In this document: positions 8,620 to 17,897 of the stretch, in pieces
Layout of the letters: every line of letters starts with the position of its first letter
How positions within the stretch are numbered: position 1 is the first letter of the stretch
Origin: Pedobacter sp. Leaf41
Lineage (GTDB): Bacteria > Bacteroidota > Bacteroidia > Sphingobacteriales > Sphingobacteriaceae
Reading direction: 5' to 3'
DNA: 64,000 nucleotides
Assembly: GCF_001422545.1 (NCBI RefSeq)
Contig: NZ_LMLE01000012.1
Location: 57,179 to 121,178, forward strand
Position numbers and translations under genes: made by a program
The notes under the pieces: generated by a model
What the model was told of the DNA's origin: nothing
The model's input: only the letters and a program-made list of their open reading frames with translations
The model's database searches: none

Positions 8620-9123
8620 ATGATTGATCAAAACTATAAATGGTTTCCTGTTTATACGAGATCAAGAGCGGAGAAAAAAGCTTATGATGAATTGCTGCGC
8701 AAAGGTATTAAGGCTTATCTGCCACTAAAAAAAACATTAAAACAATGGAGCGACCGGAAGAAAATTATAGAAGAGCCTTTAATAAAATCTTATCTCTTCG
8801 TCCATATCTCAACTAAAGAGCATAGCGAAGTTTTAATGACGAACGGGATTTCAAGATTTCTTTATTTTTCTGGAAAAATAGCTTACATGCCCGACCAGCA
8901 AATCGATCAACTGAAGCTATTATTGGCTACCGACGAAGAGTTGGAAGTTTTTGACCATGAGATTAAACCAGGGCAGAAAGTGCTGATTAAAGCCGGACCT
9001 TTTAAAGATATGATTGCAGAAATGGTTTCAGTACACAATAAACAACGTATAATTTTACGTTTAGATAATATCGGGTATTCCATTGAAATTAATACATCAA
9101 TGGCATTTGTGGAACCGATTTAA
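8620..9123 (+). CDS. UpxY-family transcription antiterminator (NusG-like)
   Basis: 167 residues. The N-terminal NGN domain is recognisable from WFPVYTRSRAEKKAYDELL through LPLKK to EPLIKSYLFVHI. A C-terminal KOW-like segment follows (IKPGQKVLIKAGPFKDMIAE). UpxY proteins of Bacteroides bind RNA polymerase and let it read through long capsule operons. The location near the start of a 35-kb one-direction locus fits that role. The frame can be extended four codons to a TTG at 8608, but the ATG at 8620 gives the usual N terminus. The target RNA or DNA element is unknown; the leaders on both sides are candidates. Confidence 0.85.
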   Translation: MIDQNYKWFPVYTRSRAEKKAYDELLRKGIKAYLPLKKTLKQWSDRKKIIEEPLIKSYLFVHISTKEHSEVLMTNGISRFLYFSGKIAYMPDQQIDQLKLLLATDEELEVFDHEIKPGQKVLIKAGPFKDMIAEMVSVHNKQRIILRLDNIGYSIEINTSMAFVEPI

Positions 9124-9436
9124 GTATAGAAAGTGTGAGATTCAAGCTGGCGTTTAGTTGGCTCGGTAAGCGATCCTAAACCTTAAAGATGCGGTGGAAG
9201 ACCTATCGAAACAATAATTAAAAAGAATAGTAATTAAACAGTTAGCATAAACTGTTTGGTTTTAAAAACATAAAAAGGTGTTAAGTTTGAATGAGGCAGC
9301 ATCTTAACATAATCAGTTCATTTTTTTAAAAAAGAATGTGACTGAGAGGGCGAAGCTGTGTCCGGCCATCACCCGTTTGTTGTTTTAAGAATAAGCCATT
9401 CCAAATCTAAAATCGTCATTCGTATATCGTAATTTA
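9124..9436 (+). promoter_or_regulatory. 313-bp leader upstream of the asparagine-synthase gene, with inverted repeat
   Basis: No gene is visible. AAACAGTT (9236-9243) and AACTGTTT (9250-9257) form a perfect 8-bp stem around AGCATA, followed by GGTTTT, a weak terminator-like structure. A leader of this size directly after an antiterminator gene is where a regulated termination signal would be expected. No ops-like sequence could be confirmed. Confidence 0.4.
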
Positions 9437-11227
9437 ATGTGCCGTATCGTTGGTATAATTGATCAAAACCAAAATCCTGAACAACTTTTTAGAGATGTTC
9501 AGCTGATGTGCGACAGCATGAAGCATGGCGGGCCAGATGATGAAGGTTTTTTTGCAGCACCTGGATTGGGTTTGCAGTTTGGCCATCGACGATTGGCATT
9601 GATAGACCTTACCACAAATGGCCATCAGCCGATGAGTGATCAGGATAAAAATTTAACCCTCACTTTTAATGGAGAAATTTATAACTATCTCGAATTAAAA
9701 AAGGAATTAACCGCTGAGGGATTAATTTTCAAAACCCAAAGCGATACAGAAGTAATTCTGGCTGCATATCAATTTTGGGGAGTGGAAAGCTTCAAAAAGT
9801 TCGCTGGCATGTTTGCTTTTGCCATTTACGATAAAGTAAAGCAAATCACTTTTTTGGTGAGAGATCAAATGGGGATCAAGCCACTTTATTATGCAGCGGC
9901 TGACAATCGTTTAATTTTCGCTTCTGAAGTAAAAGCATTCAAAGCATGCTCCTATCCTTTTGAAGAAAACCTTGATTGGAAAATTTATTTCCTGGCTTTT
10001 GGTCACATTCCGCATCCATTCACTACCCTGCAGGAAGTGAAATCACTAGATCCGGGACATTTTTTAAAATGGGATCATCAAGGAAATAACTTCGTTATCG
10101 CTTCATTTAAAGAAGACCTCAAGCCGAAAACGGTTTTTAATCAGCAGGAAGCAAGCCAATTAATCGCAAAGAAATTGGAACATGCTGTAAAGCAAACTTT
10201 AATTGCAGATGCTCCACTTGGTGTATTTTTGAGTGGAGGAATTGACTCCAGTATCATCACCCTTTTGGCAGATCAAAGCATTGGGAAAAACTTAAAAAGT
10301 TTGTCTATTAATTTTGAAGAGGAAGCTTATTCAGAGGAAGTTTTTCAAAAAATAATTGCCGATCAAATTAATGGAGCGCACCATAGTTACCAGGTTAAGG
10401 AAGCAGATTTAACTGCAAACTTTGATCAAATTTTGGAAGCCATGGATCAACCCACAAATGATGGCATCAACTCATGGTTTGTCACTCAATATGCGAAAGC
10501 TGATGGTTTAAAAGCAGTACTATCTGGCATTGGTGCCGATGAGCTTTTGGGAGGGTATCCCTCTTTCAAAAGAGTTAAATTAATCAGAAGGTTAAAACGC
10601 ACACCCCGTTCTCTTTTGAAGTTATCGGAATATATCCCTCATGATAAACTCAAGCGGATTTCCTATTTAAGTTATCAAAATCCAATTGGGGAATATCTTT
10701 TTTTAAGGGGATTTTTCACGCCACAAACCATTGCCAAAACCTTAAATATTGATCAAAAAAGAATTGATCAGTTGTTGGAAGATTTCCCGATTAACAAGTC
10801 GATTGACTTTTTGGAAGGAGAAGAAAGAGTTTCGTGGATGGAAACCAACCTATTTATGCAGAACCAACTTTTAAAAGACACTGATTTTATGAGCATGCAT
10901 CATGGCATAGAAGTTCGGGTACCGTTTTTAGATCAGGATTTTTTAGCCACAATACAAAACATTGCAAATCAGCAAAGGTTTTCAAACCGCCCTAAGAGGT
11001 TGTTAATTGATGCTTTTAAACATATACTTCCAGAATCGATTTGGAACCGACCTAAAATGGGTTTTACTTTTCCTTTGCAAAAATGGTTTTTAAAGAACGA
11101 AAGAATCGTAAATGAAAAAAATTATGATGGGCATGCCCTTCAATTGATCAAAAAATTCAAAGCAGGGAAATTGCATTGGTCGAAAGCTTTTGCGTTGTAC
11201 CAGATAGCCAAAAGCGACAATAATTGA
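9437..11227 (+). CDS. asnB: Asparagine synthase (glutamine-hydrolysing)-like amidotransferase
   Basis: 596 residues. The class II glutamine amidotransferase domain starts with the catalytic Cys2 (MCRIVGII), with GGPDDEGFF and FNGEIYNYLELK further on. The synthetase domain carries the PP-loop SGGIDSS at residues 266-272. The enzyme would amidate a carboxylate with glutamine-derived ammonia via an adenylate. Such paralogues are common in exosortase and exopolysaccharide clusters, where the acceptor is probably a uronic acid or an amino-acid substituent instead of free aspartate. That substrate is inference. Its stop overlaps the next start (TTGA). Confidence 0.85.
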   Translation: MCRIVGIIDQNQNPEQLFRDVQLMCDSMKHGGPDDEGFFAAPGLGLQFGHRRLALIDLTTNGHQPMSDQDKNLTLTFNGEIYNYLELKKELTAEGLIFKTQSDTEVILAAYQFWGVESFKKFAGMFAFAIYDKVKQITFLVRDQMGIKPLYYAAADNRLIFASEVKAFKACSYPFEENLDWKIYFLAFGHIPHPFTTLQEVKSLDPGHFLKWDHQGNNFVIASFKEDLKPKTVFNQQEASQLIAKKLEHAVKQTLIADAPLGVFLSGGIDSSIITLLADQSIGKNLKSLSINFEEEAYSEEVFQKIIADQINGAHHSYQVKEADLTANFDQILEAMDQPTNDGINSWFVTQYAKADGLKAVLSGIGADELLGGYPSFKRVKLIRRLKRTPRSLLKLSEYIPHDKLKRISYLSYQNPIGEYLFLRGFFTPQTIAKTLNIDQKRIDQLLEDFPINKSIDFLEGEERVSWMETNLFMQNQLLKDTDFMSMHHGIEVRVPFLDQDFLATIQNIANQQRFSNRPKRLLIDAFKHILPESIWNRPKMGFTFPLQKWFLKNERIVNEKNYDGHALQLIKKFKAGKLHWSKAFALYQIAKSDNN

Positions 11228-12375
11228 AAAACGAAAAGATTCTTTTTTTAAGCTTGTATACCTATAGTTTAACTGGTGGCATTGAAAAAGTATGTCGCAC
11301 ATTTATCGAAGTATTGGAGGAACTAAAAAGTTTCCATAAAATTAAAGGTCATTTGAATTTATCCCTGCACGACTTAAAAAATTTTAGTAATCATAAAGGC
11401 TTTAACGGCAACAAATTTTTATATGCATTTGCGGTTTTAAAAAATGCTTTTACTGCCGACATCATTATATTAAGTCACGTTCACCTCCTACCCTTTGCCA
11501 AATTGATCATAAAATTGAGTCCTAAAAAACGGGTTATTTTATTTGCACATGGCATTGAAGTTTGGAAACCCTTAGCAAAATGGAAACGAGATTTCTTAAA
11601 AAAAATCGAAATCTGGGCAGTAAGTCGATATACAGCGGAACAGCTTCGAAAATTAAATAGTGTTCAGAATAAAAACATTAAGATTTTAAATAACAGTTTA
11701 CCGCGAAGCTATTCTTATTCTTCGGCGGAAAGTTTAAAGGCCAATACGCAGGAGCGATATCGGATTTCCACAGATGATCAAGTGGTGCTGACCGTTTGCA
11801 GATTATCATCGCTGGAACAATACAAAGGCTATGACATGGTTTTATTGGCTTTTAAGGATGTAATCAAGACATATCCGCAGGTAAAATACATTATTGCCGG
11901 CAAAGCCGATGAAATGGAAAAACAGCGAGTTTTGCAGCTTATTCAAGATTGCAAACTGCAAGATCATGTTATTTTAGCAGGCTATATAAATGATCAAGAA
12001 TTAAAGGCTCTCTATCAACTAGCTGATGTTTTCGCCATGCCGAGTAAAGGGGAAGGCTTCGGCTTGGTTTACTTAGAAGCAATAGCCAATGGATGCTCGG
12101 TTTTAGCGGGTGATGCCGATGGCAGCAGAGATGCTTTATTAGATGGAGAATTAGGCTTATTAGTAGATCCTGAAGATGGAGATGCAGTTTATCAGGGATT
12201 AATTCAGCTTTTAGCACAACCCACTACTGAAGATGAGATTGTTCAAAGACAGCAGATGGTTGAAACGCATTTTGGTTTTGCAAGGTATGTAGAGCAAGTG
12301 GAGGATTTGCTGACCTCCGCCCCGCCCTCTCCTGAAATAGAGGGAGCTACATTACAAAAAATAAATGGATCATAG
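11224..12375 (+). CDS. Glycosyltransferase family 4
   Basis: 383-residue GT-B enzyme. N-terminal Rossmann half with YSLTGGIEKVCRTFIEVL; C-terminal nucleotide-sugar half with VCRLSSLEQYKGYD, IIAGKADEMEKQ and the acidic EGFGLVYLEAIANG loop that binds the donor diphosphate. Sugar specificity cannot be read. It starts with TTG overlapping the asnB stop, which suggests translational coupling. The last about 20 residues (SAPPSPEIEGATL) are encoded by a GC-richer inverted repeat and look like a late C-terminal addition. The 3' end overlaps the permease gene by 11 bp. Confidence 0.85.
   Translation: MKNEKILFLSLYTYSLTGGIEKVCRTFIEVLEELKSFHKIKGHLNLSLHDLKNFSNHKGFNGNKFLYAFAVLKNAFTADIIILSHVHLLPFAKLIIKLSPKKRVILFAHGIEVWKPLAKWKRDFLKKIEIWAVSRYTAEQLRKLNSVQNKNIKILNNSLPRSYSYSSAESLKANTQERYRISTDDQVVLTVCRLSSLEQYKGYDMVLLAFKDVIKTYPQVKYIIAGKADEMEKQRVLQLIQDCKLQDHVILAGYINDQELKALYQLADVFAMPSKGEGFGLVYLEAIANGCSVLAGDADGSRDALLDGELGLLVDPEDGDAVYQGLIQLLAQPTTEDEIVQRQQMVETHFGFARYVEQVEDLLTSAPPSPEIEGATLQKINGS
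12316..12344. repeat. Inverted repeat forming the 3' end of a glycosyltransferase gene
   Basis: CCCTCT (12325-12330) and AGAGGG (12339-12344) surround CCTGAAAT, with CTCC-rich flanks. It is GC-rich against its AT-rich surroundings and encodes the unusual PPSPEIEG tail. It resembles a small dispersed palindrome; no second copy was found in this window. Confidence 0.4.
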
Positions 12376-13225
12376 AGAAGAACATAGTTGGACCATCGAA
12401 GCAAAAGCTTCTTTATTTGATTTGAAATTGAATGAAGTTTGGGCTTACCGAGATTTATTGTGGTTATTGGTTCGTCGTGATTTCGTATCTTTTTATAAAC
12501 AGACCATTTTAGGTCCGCTTTGGTTTTTTATACAACCGCTCTTTACTACTATTATTTTCACCTTTATTTTTGGTAACCTCGCAGGGATCTCCACAGATGG
12601 TTTACCAAAACCTTTATTCTACATGGCGGGTATAACGGCATGGAATTACTTTGCAGACTGTTTAACCAAAACATCTACGGTATTTAAAGATAATGCAGGG
12701 ATATTTGGAAAAGTCTACTTCCCAAGGTTAATCATGCCGCTTAGTATTGTAGTGAGCAACCTAGTTCGTTTTGGGGTGCAGATGGTTTTATTCTTGATGA
12801 TGATGTCATATTATTATTTTGTTGTGGGTGCAACATTTAATGTGACTTGGGCAATTTCATTATTTCCCCTCATTATAGCATTGATGGCCTTATCGGGCTT
12901 AGGTTCAGGAATGATTATTTCCGCCATGACAACTAAATACCGCGATTTAGCATTCTTGGTGGGTTTCGGTGTGCAGTTATTAATGTATGCCACGACTGTA
13001 ATCTATCCCCTCTCAACGGCGCTAACGAAATATCCTGATTATGCCTGGATCATTGAATATAACCCGATGACACCTATTATTGAAACGTTTCGTTATGGGT
13101 TTTTGGGTGAAGGTAGCTTTAGCTGGGGAAGTTTGGGCTATGCCAGTGGTATTACGCTTGCATTGCTTCTAACAGGTGTTGTGGTGTTTAATAAAGTAGA
13201 ACGGAATTTTGTGGATACGGTGTAG
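12365..13225 (+). CDS. wzm: ABC-2 type polysaccharide export permease (Wzm-like)
   Basis: 286 residues with about six membrane segments. The cytoplasmic N terminus and the motif VRRDFVSFYKQTILGPLWFF match the TagG/KpsM/Wzm family of O-antigen and teichoic acid exporters. It should form the membrane channel with the Wzt ATPase at 15710 to flip lipid-linked glycan across the inner membrane. Wzm and Wzt genes are normally adjacent; here 2.5 kb of acyltransferase DNA separates them. The ATG lies inside the end of the preceding gene. Confidence 0.9.
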   Translation: MDHREEHSWTIEAKASLFDLKLNEVWAYRDLLWLLVRRDFVSFYKQTILGPLWFFIQPLFTTIIFTFIFGNLAGISTDGLPKPLFYMAGITAWNYFADCLTKTSTVFKDNAGIFGKVYFPRLIMPLSIVVSNLVRFGVQMVLFLMMMSYYYFVVGATFNVTWAISLFPLIIALMALSGLGSGMIISAMTTKYRDLAFLVGFGVQLLMYATTVIYPLSTALTKYPDYAWIIEYNPMTPIIETFRYGFLGEGSFSWGSLGYASGITLALLLTGVVVFNKVERNFVDTV

Positions 13226-13290
13226 ATTCGTTTTTCGTTTGTTGTCATTCGTTTTTCGTTTAATCGAGAAACGAGCAACGACAAACGAAC
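13226..13290. repeat. Tandem and inverted TTCGTTT-type repeat
   Basis: ATTCGTTTTTCGTTT occurs at 13226-13240 and again at 13247-13261. An imperfect inverted copy follows (GAAACGAGCAACGACAAACG, 13268-13287). The element sits between wzm and the wzt relict. Confidence 0.6.
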
Positions 13291-13302
13291 ACCAAACACC
13301 GA

Positions 13303-13341
13303 ATGAGTATCTCGATTAAAGTAGAAAATCTAGGTAAAACT
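13303..13341 (+). pseudogene. Relict of the 5' end of wzt
   Basis: From ATG at 13303 the frame reads MSISIKVENLGK, nearly the same as codons 5-14 of the intact wzt at 15710 (IAIKVENLSK). At DNA level AAAGTAGAAAATCTA is identical and the flanks differ at few bases. Similarity stops after about 39 bp, and the frame ends at 13380 in unrelated DNA. The best reading is that the acyltransferase cassette was inserted near codon 13 of an ancestral wzt, leaving this stub. Confidence 0.7.
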
Positions 13342-13370
13342 TCTTCTAATTATTATACTCTAATTATTTC

Positions 13371-14468
13371 ATGGGATTAATTAGATTCCTTTTAGCAGTT
13401 TCTGTTATTATAGCACATTCTACACCAATTTTCGGCATTAGACTTGTCGGAGGGCAAACGGCCGTGCAGGCATTTTTTATTTTATCTGGTTTCTATATGG
13501 CACTAGTTCTAAATGAAAAATATATAGGCGAAAATAATTCGTATAAATTATTTATAACCAATAGATTGTTAAGACTATACCCTATATACTGGACAGTACT
13601 GATTTTAACCGTTTTATTCTTTTTGATGGTATTGATTTTCACTAATGATACAAGTAATTCGATTTTATATAACTATATCAGACACGATAAAGATTTAGGT
13701 CTATCAAGCTATTTACTATTGATGTTCTCTAATACATTTATCCTATTTCAAGATGTTATTATGTTTCTTGGTGTAGGCAGTGATAAAAACTTAATTTTTG
13801 TATCAAATTTCTATAGTACAGATCCAATGTTATGGACTTTCTTATTTGTACCACAAGCATGGTCAGTAAGTATTGAGATCATGTTTTACCTGATTGCCCC
13901 TCTCTTACTAAAAAGAAATTTAGTTCTAATATCAATACTTACAATAATGACATTTGTAGTTCGAATTCTATTTTACAGAAATGGATTCAATCAAGACCCG
14001 TGGACTTACAGATTTTTACCCTTTGAACTTGGCTACTTTTTTCTAGGCACTCTATCATACCATGTTTACGTTAAAATAAGAAGATTTAAGATTTCAAAAA
14101 GTACATTGATTACAGTTTTTTCTATCATCTTATTTTATTCTGTAACTTATCCTCAATTTGGTAACATAAGTAATTACATCTACCTATTAATATTTGCTCT
14201 TAGTCTGCCATTTATCTTTATTTTAACAAAAAATTCAAAGCTAGATTCATATGTTGGAAATCTTTCGTATCCAATGTATATATCTCATCTATTTATTTTC
14301 TATGTTGTCAGAATAATTAGCCTGCCATATGTAAAGAATTCGGGAATAAAATTAACTTTTATGACCATAATACTATCAATTCTTTTACATGAACTAGTTT
14401 CGAAAAGAATTGAATTATTTAGACAGAGAAGATTAAAACCAAAAGAAATTGGCTTTATCAAAGATTAA
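13371..14468 (+). CDS. Acyltransferase family 3 membrane protein (OafA/YrhL type)
   Basis: 365 residues, about ten membrane segments. The N terminus IRFLLAVSVIIAHSTPIFG carries the conserved His of the acyltransferase-3 family, then FFILSGFYMALVL and WSVSIEIMFYLIAPLLL. These enzymes transfer acetyl or other acyl groups to sugars of surface glycans at the membrane. It lacks a fused SGNH domain. The gene is markedly more AT-rich than wzm and wzt on either side, which suggests acquisition. It starts 31 bp after the wzt relict. Confidence 0.85.
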   Translation: MGLIRFLLAVSVIIAHSTPIFGIRLVGGQTAVQAFFILSGFYMALVLNEKYIGENNSYKLFITNRLLRLYPIYWTVLILTVLFFLMVLIFTNDTSNSILYNYIRHDKDLGLSSYLLLMFSNTFILFQDVIMFLGVGSDKNLIFVSNFYSTDPMLWTFLFVPQAWSVSIEIMFYLIAPLLLKRNLVLISILTIMTFVVRILFYRNGFNQDPWTYRFLPFELGYFFLGTLSYHVYVKIRRFKISKSTLITVFSIILFYSVTYPQFGNISNYIYLLIFALSLPFIFILTKNSKLDSYVGNLSYPMYISHLFIFYVVRIISLPYVKNSGIKLTFMTIILSILLHELVSKRIELFRQRRLKPKEIGFIKD

Positions 14469-14573
14469 GGACCTGAGCTTTTACCTAGTGATATTAAATA
14501 ATTTTACAAACCTATCGAATAACAAACAGCTAAAATATTAATATTCAAATGCCATTTCATCCATTTAAAATAA

Positions 14574-15698
14574 GTGTTTATAGTTTGTAAAAATAAATTT
14601 AATCAGGTAATAAATAAGCCCTATGAATGTCCTGATTTTTTGCATTCAAAACATATCCCATCCTTGGATGGTTGGAGGGCAGTAGCTATTATGATGGTCA
14701 TTTTAGGCCATTTCATGCTTACCTTAGAGCCGGGAAGTATTATTCACACAATATTAAAGTTAACGGCTATTGGTGGCCTTGGTGTAAAAATATTTTTTGT
14801 TTTAAGTGGCTTCTTAATCACAACACTTCTAATCAAAGAAAAAATAAAATATACAAGAATAAATCTTAAAAAATTCTTTATAAGAAGAGTTTTAAGAATA
14901 ATCCCAGTTTTATACTTGTACTTAATTGTGATCTTTTTTGTTAATCATTTTTTTTAACTCAACCTAACCTTTTCGAATTTTATTGGTCCACTGCTCTATA
15001 TTAACAATTTTGATTTTTTATCTGGGACCTGGATCACAGGCCATACCTGGAGTTTAGCAGTTGAGGAACAGTTTTACTTAATTTGGCCTTTTATTTTTAA
15101 ATACTCCAGGAATAGCCTCGTGATTTGTTTAACAATAATTTTGGTTATTCCGATTTTTGGAGTTATTCAATATATTGAACCTAAAGTTGAAAACTATATT
15201 TTATCCCCTTTTTTTATCCCAGCTAGCTCAATATTTACGGGCGCTTTAATGAGTCTTTTATGCTTCAATTCTTTTATTTCTTCCAGGTATATAGTAATCA
15301 AAAATTTCAATTTTATAATTTTTACACTTGCAATTATATTTGTATATTTTATCTATTACATGTCGGCAAAAGGGCTATATGGAAAAATTCTTTTGCCGTG
15401 CGGTAATCTTTTAACCAATCTTTGTTTCGCCTATATGATATTGTTTTCAATTATTAGAAGGGACAATTTTATTTTCAGGATATTAAACAGCAAAATATTT
15501 GTTCAGATTGGCATTATTTCTTACAGTCTATATATCTGGCAACAATTATTCATAATACCAAAGGGAAATTATCCAATTTTGGAACAATACTTCTATTTCC
15601 CTTTTAATTTAATCTTGGTTTTTATTTTTGGTTTTTTATCTTTTTATTTTTTAGAGAAACCATTTCTTAAACTTAAAGAAAGATTTTCAATCTATTAA
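14574..15698 (+). pseudogene. Acyltransferase family 3 gene interrupted by an in-frame TAA
   Basis: The first part (14574-14957) has SLDGWRAVAIMMVILGH, the family His, and FFVLSGFLITTLLIKEK. It stops at TAA (14955-14957) after a run of eight Ts. The same reading frame continues without shift: LNLTFSNFIGPLLYIN, then GHTWSLAVEEQFYLIWPF, the second hallmark of the family. It stays open to the stop at 15698. Without the TAA the product would be 374 residues, normal for the family. A single base change (for example TTA to TAA) explains it. The start is uncertain (GTG at 14574; no good ATG). It is either a recent pseudogene, a sequencing error, or a gene read through. Confidence 0.75.
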
Positions 15699-15709
15699 AC
15701 TTCTAAAAG

Positions 15710-16972
15710 TTGACTCAAAATATTGCTATCAAAGTAGAAAATCTAAGTAAAGCTTATCAGCTTGGCCAAATCGGAACTGGTACGATTAGTCGTGATCTCG
15801 AACGGTGGTATGCCCGGATGCGAGGCAAGGAAGATCCTCATTTACGGATTGGAGAAATCAATAATCAAAATACCAAAAGTGAAAGTGACATAGTCTGGAG
15901 TTTGAAGGATATTAACTTTGAAATTGAACAGGGCGATGCCGTTGGCATTATTGGCAGAAATGGCGCTGGTAAAAGTACATTGCTAAAAATATTAAGTAAA
16001 GTTACCGCCCCTACTACAGGCAAGATTTCTGGCAGTGGCAGAATAGCCAGTTTATTAGAAGTGGGAACTGGTTTTCATCCAGAATTATCGGGCCGTGAAA
16101 ATATTTTTCTGAATGGCGCCATTTTGGGGATGCGTAAGAAAGAAATTCAACGTAAACTAGAGGAGATTGTTGACTTTGCTGGTATTGAACGTTATTTAGA
16201 CACTCCAGTTAAACGTTATTCTTCTGGCATGTATGTGCGACTAGCTTTTGCTGTAGCAGCTCATCTAGAATCTGAAATTTTAATCGTGGACGAAGTTTTA
16301 GCGGTTGGGGATGTCGAATTTCAGAAAAAGTGTTTGGGGAAGATGGGGGAAGTGAGTAAAGGCGAAGGGAGGACGGTATTGTTTGTAAGTCACAACATGA
16401 ATGCTATTAAACAACTCTGCCAACAAGGGATTTTACTTGTAGATGGTAAAATAAAAAATATAGGAAATATTAATGAAACCATAAAAGGTTATACTGATAC
16501 TTGGACCGGACAGGAACAAATATTACTTTTAGAAAAAGTCCAATGTGACAACGACTATATTAATTTAACGCATTTTGAAATCAATGGTTCGCGCAATACA
16601 GTATTTACACTTAACGGAGATAAAATAAATATTATAATTAGTGGCGAATTAATTCAGCCCATTCAAGCTAACTACGAAGTTAAAATTTACACAAGTGAAA
16701 ATGAACTTATTTGTTTTTACAGCCCTGGTCATTTTGAACATAAGCTAATTTCTTTGGGCGTGGGTAAATTTACGTTGGAAGAAAGTATTCTCTTCCCAAA
16801 GGAAATTTTTAATGGAGTGTTTGTCATGTCTGTTAGCTTAAGCCAACCCAATGTTGAAACATATTTGCACATTGAAAATATTACATTCGAGCGCAATTAC
16901 GTGCAAAATGGGAACGGAAGAATTTTTAACTATACTGAGGTTGGCTTTTTAAAATTGAACAGATATGAATGA
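15710..16972 (+). CDS. wzt: Polysaccharide ABC exporter ATPase with C-terminal glycan-binding domain (Wzt-like)
   Basis: 420 residues. Walker A GRNGAGKST (82-90), ABC signature YSSGM (170-174) and Walker B with D194 and E195 (VDEVLAVGD) are intact. Residues about 270-420 form a beta-rich Wzt_C-type domain, which in O-antigen exporters binds the modified non-reducing end of the glycan. It powers the Wzm permease at 12365. The start is TTG at 15710; the first residues MTQNIAIKVENLSKAYQLG are typical. It overlaps the following gene by 8 bp. The C-terminal domain implies a specific terminal modification, for which the methyltransferases downstream are candidates. Confidence 0.9.
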   Translation: MTQNIAIKVENLSKAYQLGQIGTGTISRDLERWYARMRGKEDPHLRIGEINNQNTKSESDIVWSLKDINFEIEQGDAVGIIGRNGAGKSTLLKILSKVTAPTTGKISGSGRIASLLEVGTGFHPELSGRENIFLNGAILGMRKKEIQRKLEEIVDFAGIERYLDTPVKRYSSGMYVRLAFAVAAHLESEILIVDEVLAVGDVEFQKKCLGKMGEVSKGEGRTVLFVSHNMNAIKQLCQQGILLVDGKIKNIGNINETIKGYTDTWTGQEQILLLEKVQCDNDYINLTHFEINGSRNTVFTLNGDKINIIISGELIQPIQANYEVKIYTSENELICFYSPGHFEHKLISLGVGKFTLEESILFPKEIFNGVFVMSVSLSQPNVETYLHIENITFERNYVQNGNGRIFNYTEVGFLKLNRYE

Positions 16973-17894
16973 TAAAGCTCTGATTAGTCAATATCAAAAT
17001 ATCAATAACAAATTCGATAAACAACTGATTTTTAGACTAGGAAGTGAGGCTGGTTTCTTTTCCGAATATAATAACATGGTATTTGCAATTATTTATTGTT
17101 TGGATAATGCAATCAAATTTACCTTGTCATCTAACAACTCGAATTTTTCAAAAATTGGTTGGCAAGAATACTTTAACGAATTTTGTACTGAAGTTTATGA
17201 CGAATTTCATTTTGAATCAAATTATAGACTTCATCACAAACCATCAATTGTAAAAAGAATAAAAAATAAGTTTAAAAAATATTCCTCGTCCACTTATCTT
17301 ACGCAGGATTTATGGGGAAAGTTCCACAGTTCCACGTTTGAAAAATTGAATTTCAATATAAAAGAATTACAAATTCACGGAAGTTTATTAAACGCTAGCC
17401 AAAGAATTATTGGTATTACTTGGAGTTACAATAATACAATTAAGAAGCAGATCGATTCAATTATTGATACATTATCTTTGCCTAAAAAATATGCATCCTT
17501 ACATATTCGAATGGGAGATAAGTATAAGGAAACAAAAATAACTGATCCTGAGCACTATGTGGAAAAGCTAACGCAGTATACGGATACAAAAGATATATTT
17601 GTTGCAACTGATGACTATTCGGTAATTATAACATTACAAGAAAAATTTCCTCTTTATCAATTCAATTCTCTAACAGAGCCACAAGCTAAAGGATATGACC
17701 AGCAGGAGTTTACAAAACTTAATGAACTTAAAAAGTATTCAGAATTAGTTTTATTATTTGCTTCAATTGAGATCTTGGCCCAATCAACCAACCTAGTTTG
17801 CACTTATACATCAAACATAGGAATGTACTTGGCTATGAGACGCGGACTTCAGTATACTCATGATGTAAATGGACGAAATTGGGCAATTTGGTAA
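16965..17894 (+). CDS. Putative fucosyltransferase-like glycosyltransferase (GT23/GT11-like)
   Basis: 309 residues, soluble. LHIRMGDKYKE near residue 180 resembles the HxRxxDK donor-binding motif of alpha-1,6- and alpha-1,2-fucosyltransferases. IFVATDDYSVI followed by YQFNSL is like the second motif of the GT23 (FUT8/NodZ) fold. Near the C terminus, ILAQSTNLVCTYTSNIGM fits the third. The N-terminal 120 residues are not recognisable. GDP-fucose is the likely but unproven donor. The gene overlaps wzt by 8 bp and is followed at 3 bp by a GT10-like gene. Confidence 0.6.
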   Translation: MNDKALISQYQNINNKFDKQLIFRLGSEAGFFSEYNNMVFAIIYCLDNAIKFTLSSNNSNFSKIGWQEYFNEFCTEVYDEFHFESNYRLHHKPSIVKRIKNKFKKYSSSTYLTQDLWGKFHSSTFEKLNFNIKELQIHGSLLNASQRIIGITWSYNNTIKKQIDSIIDTLSLPKKYASLHIRMGDKYKETKITDPEHYVEKLTQYTDTKDIFVATDDYSVIITLQEKFPLYQFNSLTEPQAKGYDQQEFTKLNELKKYSELVLLFASIEILAQSTNLVCTYTSNIGMYLAMRRGLQYTHDVNGRNWAIW

Positions 17895-17897
17895 AAT

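Noticed and set aside
9190..9200. ops-like GGCGGTAG-type sequence
   Set aside because: GCGGTGG near 9191-9197 is only a partial match and UpxY proteins are not known to use the E. coli ops word.
14574..15698. Two separate small acyltransferase genes
   Set aside because: The frame is the same on both sides of TAA 14955, and motifs from one protein are split between the parts; a single interrupted gene is more consistent.
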